Source of the DNA: Desulfobulbus sp.
Lineage (GTDB): Bacteria > Desulfobacterota > Desulfobulbia > Desulfobulbales > Desulfobulbaceae
Reading direction: 5' to 3'
NCBI GenBank assembly: GCA_028684915.1
Contig: JAQUEZ010000092.1
Location: 1-21,444 of the forward strand
DNA: 21,444 nt
Shown in pieces: positions 1-6,304 of the stretch (position 1 is the stretch's first letter; every line of letters begins with the position of its first letter). A program made the position numbers and the translations under genes. The notes beneath the pieces were generated by a model, which ran no database searches, was not told the DNA's origin, and worked only from the letters and a program-made list of their open reading frames with translations.

Positions 1-1561
1 CCTGGGATAAATCCTGCATATTTGCGCTGGCAATACCCGCATGGAGAAGGGCGACTTGATTCTTGGGGTCAATCGTTAGAGCACGTTGCGCAAAGTACAT
101 GCCTTTAGCATTTTGCTGAAGCCTAACAAGATATAGAGCTGAAATTTTATTGGCGAGGCGAGTATTATCAGGCCATTTATCAAGTGCGTGTTCGTAGATC
201 AGTGCCGCATTTTCAAAATTTTCCTGCTTCTCAGCCTTCATCCCTTTGGCAATCAAGGTTTTGGCTTCAACAACCTCATCAGACTGTTTTTCCTGCTGCT
301 GGACAACCAGGGCTTCTTTTTCGATAACAGCAGAATCTGCTTCAAAACTTAAGTTATTCGCCACCTGCTCAGGCCATTTAAAGCCCTTTCCTTTTGCATA
401 AATAACAAGGGTATTAAACCGTTCTTCTTTTTCCAGACCCTTAAGGTTCAAAATAATATCCAGAGCAAAATCCCATGGCACATCGTCCAGCACGAGTGTC
501 AGCGAGCCTTGAACCGATTCGTCGACCACAATGTTGACACCACTTACCTGCCTGAGAAAATTGAAGACGTTGTGCAAATCCATCTTTTGAAATTCCACCG
601 AGATACGATCTTTATTGTATCCTGAGAAATTAAAAGCATCCTGCATTTGCTGTTCGCGCGCCTGAGGCGAAAGTTTTGCCTCAAGAGGATTAATGTCGGG
701 AAGCTGGCTTTCGATATTCTGGCGTTGGCCAATAATTTTGGAGACCTGATCCTTTACCCCGCCCTCTTCAACAAATATTTCCAGACCGTCGTCCTTCTCA
801 CTAATCGTATAGGGAAAAATGACATCTGACGCTGAAACCAAGGTAACCCGAATGCCAGATCCCCGCTGGGCTGTGATGATTTTACTCAGGGTCGTGTTCA
901 CTTTTTTGGTGGTCAAAAATTGATCGCTGGCCGAAACTTGATCGATATCAATGATTAACTGGGGATTATTGCCAGAATCCTTTGCTGTGGTTTCTTTCTT
1001 GTAATGGACGATTTTGTGGTTAAAGCCAATTCGAACTACCGTTTGTTTTTTTGATTTTTTTATATCAATACCGGTAAACTCGATCTGTTTATTTCCCGAG
1101 GAATCAGGTTCGGCATTCAGTGCGGTGCTTGGCGTTCCTTTACTCTCGATTACAAGCAAAGTATCCGCCCCTTCCTGCCTGGACGAGAAAGACCCTAAAT
1201 TGGGGACAAAGAATTCGAAGCGAGTTATCAACGGATTCGTACCGGGAACCTTTGTTGTGGCGATACGAAAGGAGGTATCCTTTGGCAAAACAAAATTAGC
1301 GGCAAGGTCTGCATCTGCGACGTCAACCACAACGCGTTCAGGTTTGGGCAACTCGTATATGGAGGAAACAAAGGGTTTAACGCCTTTCAAGCGAATTTCC
1401 GTCTGGTTACCGTTGACCTTTGACTGCATGGAGACGATTTGATTTATGCCGTCTTCAGCATGAGAAACTTGGGGAGCAATCAAACAAGAAACAAGGATAA
1501 AAAAAATCCTCAGGGACAGTTGCGGTGTTACAGAAACACTATTTGAAAAAGGATGAAGCAT
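1..1561 (-). CDS. pilQ: type IV pilus secretin PilQ, N-terminal part (cut by window edge)
   Basis: Outer-membrane secretin of the type IV pilus, here only its periplasmic N-terminal 520 residues; the frame is still open at the left edge. I translated it from the ATG at 1559-1561, two bases after the pilP stop, with a GGGGACAGG Shine-Dalgarno-like stretch in front. Residues 1-35 form a signal peptide (hydrophobic core about 17-30, cleavage after Ser-His-Ala). Two AMIN-like beta regions follow at about 38-140 and 160-270; such domains usually bind peptidoglycan. An STN/secretin N0 domain lies at about 320-392 (contains NVFNFLRQVSGVNIVVDE and VPWDFALDIIL). After a Gln/Glu-rich linker, residues about 433-520 look like tetratricopeptide repeats (AALIYEHALDKWPDN, YFAQRALTIDPKN), which is unusual at this point of a secretin. 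The secretin pore itself is not visible. Assignment as PilQ rests on the domains and on the pilMNOPQ order. Confidence 0.88.
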   Translation of the reverse strand, partial: MLHPFSNSVSVTPQLSLRIFFILVSCLIAPQVSHAEDGINQIVSMQSKVNGNQTEIRLKGVKPFVSSIYELPKPERVVVDVADADLAANFVLPKDTSFRIATTKVPGTNPLITRFEFFVPNLGSFSSRQEGADTLLVIESKGTPSTALNAEPDSSGNKQIEFTGIDIKKSKKQTVVRIGFNHKIVHYKKETTAKDSGNNPQLIIDIDQVSASDQFLTTKKVNTTLSKIITAQRGSGIRVTLVSASDVIFPYTISEKDDGLEIFVEEGGVKDQVSKIIGQRQNIESQLPDINPLEAKLSPQAREQQMQDAFNFSGYNKDRISVEFQKMDLHNVFNFLRQVSGVNIVVDESVQGSLTLVLDDVPWDFALDIILNLKGLEKEERFNTLVIYAKGKGFKWPEQVANNLSFEADSAVIEKEALVVQQQEKQSDEVVEAKTLIAKGMKAEKQENFENAALIYEHALDKWPDNTRLANKISALYLVRLQQNAKGMYFAQRALTIDPKNQVALLHAGIASANMQDLSQ

Positions 1562-1563
1562 AA

Positions 1564-2073
1564 TTACCTGTCCCCCTCTTTATTCAATCTCATAGCTACA
1601 GTTGATTTAAGTTCTTTGCCAGACCGAGTCTTAGCTGTTTCCTCAATAAATACTTGGTCTGGAGTTATTTGAGTCACGATACCTCTTTTTCCTATCAGGG
1701 TGCCCACCTTAATAACATATCCTTTCTTGGCCTGATCCTCTACAAAGGCAATCTCCTCTGATGAGGAAAGCATGATGCCAACCAGGTTAAGCTGACCAGG
1801 TTCAAAAAGTTGCATTCCCGATAGACCTGTATTCTCATCAACAATTTCATTGGGGTCGGGCCCAGCTGCGACGGATGCTTTGGTCGAAACAAAGGGTTTA
1901 AAAGGATCAGCCCGGCCTTCGATAGTGTAGGAGTACGAATCCGATCTTTCAAGAATACCGGCTTGGATAAGACGCTCTGTGTCCGAGATTTCAGCGGCCG
2001 AACTCACCCCTGCCAACAAGAGGTACAAAAGAGCCAAAACAAGCAAATATCTGTTCACGAGTATATTCTGCAT
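1564..2073 (-). CDS. pilP: type IV pilus assembly protein PilP
   Basis: PilP links the inner-membrane PilN/PilO pair to the PilQ secretin in the periplasm. The 169-residue product has a hydrophobic N-terminus (about residues 8-25) ending in SSAA, which looks like a signal peptidase I site. There is no cysteine anywhere in the protein, so it cannot carry the lipid anchor known from Neisseria and Pseudomonas PilP. The central part is low-complexity and probably disordered. The C-terminal half (from about FEPGQLNLVGIM through KVGTLIGKRGIVTQI) has the features of the PilP beta-sandwich, including the G-T-x-I-G-x-x-G-x-V motif. It follows pilO after 65 bases without a good Shine-Dalgarno sequence and is 2 bases from pilQ. 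The start is the first ATG of the frame and is not certain. Confidence 0.9.
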   Translation of the reverse strand: MQNILVNRYLLVLALLYLLLAGVSSAAEISDTERLIQAGILERSDSYSYTIEGRADPFKPFVSTKASVAAGPDPNEIVDENTGLSGMQLFEPGQLNLVGIMLSSSEEIAFVEDQAKKGYVIKVGTLIGKRGIVTQITPDQVFIEETAKTRSGKELKSTVAMRLNKEGDR

Positions 2074-2138
2074 AGCCAGATAAAAAATTAAGAAAATATT
2101 GTATTATCACCATTGCAACGACGAAGGGCGCTCGGATC

Positions 2139-2768
2139 CTATCGTTTTTTCTGCTTTGGTGTCTCGAGTTTTTGATTGGTAAACCTGTAGGTTAAAAGTC
2201 TACAAGATGAAGTTAAGAGGATCTCATTACCTTCTAGATCGACTTTTTCGGTTCGGATATTATTCACCGTTACTATCCGTTCTAACTTGCTGACCTTATC
2301 TAGGAATAGGCCCAGATTATGATAAGGCCCCCGAATTTTAATATCGATCGGAATTTCTGCATAAAAATCTTTAGGCACTTCGCTTCCCGGAACAAAAGAG
2401 AGAAAGTCAAGACCGGAATGTTTCCCTAAATCCGAAATACTCCGAAGTAAATCTGGAATTTCCTGACTTTTGGGTAAAAGTACGGAGGTTAATTCAAAAG
2501 CTTCTTGGGTTTTTTTTAACTCTTCCACATGCAGAGGAAGATCGCGTGCGGCCTTTCTAACCCGTTTTAGCTCATCAGAGGATTTTTGGATTTGTTCTTT
2601 TAACTTATCCGTTTGCTCGATGTTCGGTTGATAAACTAAAAAATAGCAAAGTAGTATGGGGAGTAAAACTATACCACCAAGAACGATAAATTTTTTCTTA
2701 TTCTCAAATGGAATAAATTTTTCGTCAATGAATACGTCAAATTTGCTTTTTTGTACTCCAGCGACCAT
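2139..2768 (-). CDS. pilO: type IV pilus inner-membrane protein PilO
   Basis: PilO pairs with PilN in the inner membrane and helps align the pilus motor with the secretin. I start it at the ATG at 2766-2768 (209 residues), 16 bases after the pilN stop and preceded by AAAGG. A longer frame reaches 2870 but would overlap pilN by more than 80 bases and adds non-family sequence. A basic segment (ENKKK) precedes one transmembrane helix at about residues 27-46. A coiled coil of about 50 residues follows (DKLKEQIQKSSDELKRVRKAARD), then a ferredoxin-like C-terminal domain with the typical stretches QEIPDLLRSISDLGKHSGL and IDIKIRGPYHNLGLFLDKVS. Size and layout match the family. Confidence 0.93.
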   Translation of the reverse strand: MVAGVQKSKFDVFIDEKFIPFENKKKFIVLGGIVLLPILLCYFLVYQPNIEQTDKLKEQIQKSSDELKRVRKAARDLPLHVEELKKTQEAFELTSVLLPKSQEIPDLLRSISDLGKHSGLDFLSFVPGSEVPKDFYAEIPIDIKIRGPYHNLGLFLDKVSKLERIVTVNNIRTEKVDLEGNEILLTSSCRLLTYRFTNQKLETPKQKKR

Positions 2769-2784
2769 GAGAGAGACCTTTATA

Positions 2785-3360
2785 TCATTTTTTTTCAGGG
2801 GCAGTAGCTGTATTTTCCTCAAAACCAACTGCACATGATATACTAAACGATTTAAGATTTCTTTCGGCAAACCTATCCATCGTCGTGTTAGCTAAATGTA
2901 CATTTTTTATGTATCGAGAAGCCTCTAAATCATCCATAAATTTTGCAATTGTCTGGTCATCTAAGGCCATTCCGTTTAGAGATAACTGCGAGGCCGACTG
3001 GCTTAGTGATTTTAGCCACATCCGATTAGAAGGAGTTAAATTGGCGATTTCATCAAGTACATGGACCGTTAAGGATGATTCTTGTTTTAGAGTTTTAATA
3101 ACCTTAATTCTTGTGTCTAAAAGAGCTTTTTCCTCATCAATCTTCTTGATTTGGTTTACAACTTCTTGAAATTTTGTTTTTTCTTTTTGAATTTTAGTAT
3201 TTTGACTATTCAGATCAGCTATAATACCATTTTGGTACCAAGCTATTAAAACAAGGAGAACGATAAGCCCAAAAAAAGATACTGAAGATATTATTATTTG
3301 TTTTTTTGCTCGGGCTCTTTTCTTTATTTCCCGTACAGGAAGTAAATTTATCTGTATCAT
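2785..3360 (-). CDS. pilN: type IV pilus inner-membrane protein PilN
   Basis: PilN of 191 residues. The N-terminus reads MIQINLLPVRE, the conserved cytoplasmic INLLP peptide that in other bacteria docks into PilM. A basic stretch (KKRARAKK) and one transmembrane helix at about residues 22-41 follow, then a coiled coil to about 95 and a compact C-terminal periplasmic domain (MWLKSLSQSASQLSLNGMALDDQTIAKFMDDLEAS, read in two parts), typical of PilN. It starts 7 bases after the pilM stop and ends 16 bases before pilO. No Shine-Dalgarno sequence is obvious before the ATG, so coupling to pilM translation is likely (inference). Confidence 0.94.
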   Translation of the reverse strand: MIQINLLPVREIKKRARAKKQIIISSVSFFGLIVLLVLIAWYQNGIIADLNSQNTKIQKEKTKFQEVVNQIKKIDEEKALLDTRIKVIKTLKQESSLTVHVLDEIANLTPSNRMWLKSLSQSASQLSLNGMALDDQTIAKFMDDLEASRYIKNVHLANTTMDRFAERNLKSFSISCAVGFEENTATAPEKK

Positions 3361-3367
3361 ATTATTG

Positions 3368-4414
3368 TTAAATTGATGATTGACGGATAGCTAACCCAGC
3401 AGCAATAGCCATTTCAGGACCAATCAATTTTATATAAGAAGGATCAAATTTATTTTGATCGAATGTCATCTGTTCAAAAGGATTAAATGAATGAACATTT
3501 AACCCCGTCTCTTGATGGATATATTCGGCCAAACCATTAACCTTCGCCCCTCCTCCGCTGAGAACTAAAGATTGCAATGGCTTATCCGGATTATTTGCAA
3601 AATAGAGATCAATAGCTTTTTTAATCTCAAGCACCCACTGAGTGCAAGTTTGGTTAAATATTCGAGTAACATCTTCAGTTTTTCCAGAAAATGACTCGGC
3701 ACCAATCTTTACCCTTTCAGCGACAGTATATTCGACCTGCAACGCGTTCGCCAATTGCTCGGTTAACTGTTCACTTCCAACAACAATATCACGGGCCAAA
3801 ACTGAAATGCCCTCAGATATTATGTTAATATTCATCTTGGAAGCACCAATATCCACCAGAGCCACATTTTCTCTGCCCCCAGAAACAGTTTCCCATATAT
3901 TTTCCAAAGCAAATCCATCTACATCAACAAGGACTGTTTTTAATTTCAACTCTGAGAGCATATTAAGATAATCATTGACCACCTCTTTTTTTGCAGCAAC
4001 GAGCATAATTTCCACTCGATCGCGGGAATCATCTTTCGATGGCAACTTTTGGTAGTCTAGATAAACGTCATCGATATCAAAAGGAATGTATTGCTCAGCT
4101 TCAGATTTTATATATTCATCCAAAGCAGAATCTTCCATCTTTTCCAAATTGATCTTCTTGACGATGACTGAATATCCCGAAATTGATATACCTATTTTGT
4201 TATTTTTAATTTTCAAATTTTTGAGTAATCCGGAAATAGCTTTTGCAACCTCATCAGGCTCTTGCAAAACACCATCCTCTACTGATCCAGGTGGAATATT
4301 TGCGCTACCTATTGCTATAAGCTTGTAATTTACACCGGATTTCTGAAGTTGACATATTTTTACGGCATGGGAACCAATGTCAACACCGATTATAAGGTTA
4401 TCTTTTTTGGCCAT
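3368..4414 (-). CDS. pilM: type IV pilus assembly ATPase-fold protein PilM
   Basis: PilM is an actin/FtsA-like cytoplasmic protein that binds the PilN N-terminus and connects the alignment complex to the pilus motor. The 348-residue product has the phosphate-1 motif near the N-terminus (IIGVDIGSHAVKICQL), the second glycine-rich phosphate loop (VALVDIGASKMNINI) and the adenosine loop (LVLSGGGAKVNGL), followed by the usual ending with an NPFE motif. I start it at the ATG at 4412-4414 because homologues begin with a short MAKK-type sequence. A GTG 15 bases upstream (4429) is an alternative. Neither start has a convincing Shine-Dalgarno sequence. It is the first gene of the pilMNOPQ unit and is very AT-rich. 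Confidence 0.95.
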   Translation of the reverse strand: MAKKDNLIIGVDIGSHAVKICQLQKSGVNYKLIAIGSANIPPGSVEDGVLQEPDEVAKAISGLLKNLKIKNNKIGISISGYSVIVKKINLEKMEDSALDEYIKSEAEQYIPFDIDDVYLDYQKLPSKDDSRDRVEIMLVAAKKEVVNDYLNMLSELKLKTVLVDVDGFALENIWETVSGGRENVALVDIGASKMNINIISEGISVLARDIVVGSEQLTEQLANALQVEYTVAERVKIGAESFSGKTEDVTRIFNQTCTQWVLEIKKAIDLYFANNPDKPLQSLVLSGGGAKVNGLAEYIHQETGLNVHSFNPFEQMTFDQNKFDPSYIKLIGPEMAIAAGLAIRQSSI

Positions 4415-4439
4415 TGTTCGTCTATTCACATTAATGGGC

Positions 4440-4554
4440 GGTGATAAAGGGGAACTGATAAAAATTATACGACTTTTTCCACCTGGATACTATTAAGCAC
4501 ATAAATCAAACCCTTTGTCAAGCCACGAACTATTTTCCCCTGAAATTTATCACC
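4440..4554. repeat. split inverted repeat around the pilM promoter
   Basis: The sequence GGTGATAAA directly followed by GGGGAA (4440-4454) is matched in inverted orientation by TTCCCC, five unpaired bases, and TTTATCACC (4535-4554). The nine-base and six-base arms are perfect. The copies are 80 bases apart and flank the TTGACA box, so a single transcript from that box would contain only one arm. They are therefore better seen as two inverted protein-binding sites than as an RNA stem. Confidence 0.5.
4491..4521 (-). promoter_or_regulatory. possible pilM operon promoter
   Basis: A perfect TTGACA reads on the minus strand at 4521-4516. A TTAATA lies 19 bases further on at 4496-4491, with an overlapping CTTAAT at 18 bases. 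The -35 box is strong, but the -10 box and spacing are only fair. Position and direction suit pilM, with a leader of roughly 70 bases. A TATAAT further down (near 4464) has no -35 partner. Confidence 0.35.
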
Positions 4555-4740
4555 TTATGGGTAATTCCCTATCGTATTTTTACTGTTTAGCGTTCCCGCT
4601 TCCGATGAAAAGCGCATTCACACTTTAAGTTCCTTTATCCCACTTTCCCAACTTGCGAAAAACCACCAAAAAAGTTAGGAAATGGGTAAATAATTCTGTG
4701 TGTTGGCTTCGCCTAATATCGTTTACCCCAAATTCGTCTC

Positions 4741-5622
4741 ATGAGCGCATCAATTTCCCAATCCAGTTCCGCCTCGGCTATCTTGCTTATTCACTGCCCG
4801 GACAACAAGGGCATAGTCGCCACCGTCAGTGAATTTATTTACAAAAATAATGGTAATATTACCTACCTGGATCAGCATGTCGACACCCATCGCAAGGTCT
4901 TTTTTATGCGAATCGAGTGGGAATTGAATGACTTTATTATTCCCGACGGAAAAATTGGTGAATATTTCGAGACACTCATCGCCAAAAAATACGACATGAA
5001 ATGGCAGTTGCATTTTTCCCATGACATGCCGCGTATGGCCATTTTCGTCTCTAAAATGCCCCATTGCCTCTACGATATCCTCTCACGGTGGAAATCCAAT
5101 GAAATAGAGGTGGATATCCCCCTTATCATTAGTAATCACAAAGATCTTGAACCTGTTGCCCAACAATTCGGGATCGATTTTTATCATTTTGAGATAACCA
5201 AGCACAATAAGCAAGAACAAGAACAGGCCCAATTACAGTTGCTTGCTGAACATAATGTGGAGTTCATCGTTCTTGCCCGGTATATGCAAATTTTATCTGA
5301 TACTTTTATTCAACATTACCGCGATAAAATCATCAACATCCATCACTCCTTCCTTCCCGCTTTTCCCGGAGCGAAACCCTATCACTCTGCCTTTGAACGA
5401 GGGGTCAAAGTTATTGGTGCAACAAGCCATTACGTGACTACAGACTTAGATGCCGGTCCGATCATAGCCCAGGATATCATCCGTGTTAGCCATGCTGACT
5501 CCATTGATGATCTGGTCCGCAAAGGCCGGGATTTGGAAAAAGTCATTCTTTCCCGCTCTATCTGGCATCACCTGCAACGGCAAATTCTCGTTTTCCAAAA
5601 TCGGACCATCGTCTTCACGTAA
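4741..5622 (+). CDS. purU: formyltetrahydrofolate deformylase PurU
   Basis: Hydrolyses 10-formyltetrahydrofolate to formate and tetrahydrofolate in the cytoplasm, balancing the one-carbon pool and supplying formate. The 293-residue protein has the PurU layout: an N-terminal ACT domain (about 12-95, beginning ILLIHCPDNKGIVATVSEF) and a C-terminal formyltransferase-type domain from about 100. The catalytic triad of the fold is present: Asn199 and His201 in NIHHSFLPAFPGAKPYHSA, and Asp237 in LDAGPIIAQD. The length is normal for the family. The gene stands alone, divergent from pilM and convergent with the small gene at 5736. The first ATG of the frame is used, although no Shine-Dalgarno sequence precedes it. 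Confidence 0.95.
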   Translation: MSASISQSSSASAILLIHCPDNKGIVATVSEFIYKNNGNITYLDQHVDTHRKVFFMRIEWELNDFIIPDGKIGEYFETLIAKKYDMKWQLHFSHDMPRMAIFVSKMPHCLYDILSRWKSNEIEVDIPLIISNHKDLEPVAQQFGIDFYHFEITKHNKQEQEQAQLQLLAEHNVEFIVLARYMQILSDTFIQHYRDKIINIHHSFLPAFPGAKPYHSAFERGVKVIGATSHYVTTDLDAGPIIAQDIIRVSHADSIDDLVRKGRDLEKVILSRSIWHHLQRQILVFQNRTIVFT

Positions 5623-5735
5623 TGGCACTTTGGATCAGGATATTAGCATCGTTAATTCAGGATGTTAAGAATACCAGAACGTCATTCTCGAGGTTATTTG
5701 TGAGAAGGCAATTTTAAATACTTCAGAAAGCATCC

Positions 5736-6038
5736 TTATTGAATGTCCGATACCTGAATTCCCTCTGGCGGGGTGTCCATTTCAAAGAGGTGAAATTCAA
5801 GACTTCCCTCATAGATAAAAAAACTACCGACATAACGTCCCGGTTCATCAGGGAGTTCCGTATTTGTCGTATATACTCCAAGATATCGATCCTTCGGAGG
5901 CATATCTGGGTCTACCAACACCCACAGCATTGGTGTATTATCGCCCTTAGCCTGTACGGTTAAAATCTGGCCCCCAAAGGGTATCGAAACCGATTGCAGC
6001 CGATTTGGGGTTAATTCAAATTTCCATATCGTTTTCAT
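5736..6038 (-). CDS. small DUF7352-like protein of unknown function
   Basis: The 100-residue product begins MKTIWKFELTPNRLQSVSIP, followed by GGQILTVQAKGDNTPMLWVLVDP. This resembles small proteins grouped under DUF7352, found in bacteria and phages, whose function is not known to me. It has no signal peptide, membrane helix or catalytic motif; the sequence suggests a small all-beta fold. I start at the ATG at 6036-6038 because AGGAGA sits six bases upstream. A frame extending to 6080 lacks such a site. It is a single gene on the minus strand, convergent with purU and divergent from the transketolase-like gene. Confidence 0.75.
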   Translation of the reverse strand: MKTIWKFELTPNRLQSVSIPFGGQILTVQAKGDNTPMLWVLVDPDMPPKDRYLGVYTTNTELPDEPGRYVGSFFIYEGSLEFHLFEMDTPPEGIQVSDIQ

Positions 6039-6043
6039 TGGCG

Positions 6044-6049
6044 TCTCCT
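6044..6049 (-). promoter_or_regulatory. ribosome binding site AGGAGA fixing the start at 6038
   Basis: AGGAGA reads on the minus strand five bases before the ATG at 6038. It favours the 100-residue form over the 114-residue frame. Confidence 0.75.
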
Positions 6050-6193
6050 GCTCGCTACTGGTTTTCTTCCTATCAAACAAAACAATTTCAATTTGTTACT
6101 TCTTGCCAACCCTTTTACCTTTGTTCGCTGACCGGTGCAAGACATCACACAAAGGCCCGCGACAACAACAGCAAATTAACGAGATCTGGCTTG

Positions 6194-6211
6194 CAGAATT
6201 TGAATATTCTG
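6194..6211. promoter_or_regulatory. palindromic operator candidate upstream of the transketolase-like gene
   Basis: CAGAAT and ATTCTG form perfect six-base arms around a six-base centre, about 95 bases before the start at 6305. The gap 6039-6304 also contains the ten-base palindrome CGGGTACCCG at 6246-6255. No confident -35/-10 pair was recognised here. The binding protein is unknown. Confidence 0.35.
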
Positions 6212-6304
6212 TTATTTCTGCGCTAGTTTTTTTCTTCTCTATGAACGGGTACCCGAACATTTTGCTCCTTCCGTTCCCAGAACTTTTTCATATAAGGTTA
6301 ACTT

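Larger units (their letters stand above)
4415..4740. other. divergent intergenic region between pilM and purU
   Basis: This 326-base gap has no coding frame I can support. It must contain the start signals for pilM on the minus strand and purU on the plus strand. On the minus strand I see one perfect TTGACA, listed separately, and a split inverted repeat around it. On the purU side I see no convincing -35/-10 pair and no Shine-Dalgarno sequence directly before the ATG. The sequence is AT-rich, with several short A and T runs. Confidence 0.7.

Noticed and set aside
1014..1442. A 142-codon plus-strand frame opposite pilQ
   Set aside because: It is antisense to the AMIN-like region of pilQ, which has signal peptide, start signal and operon context in its favour.
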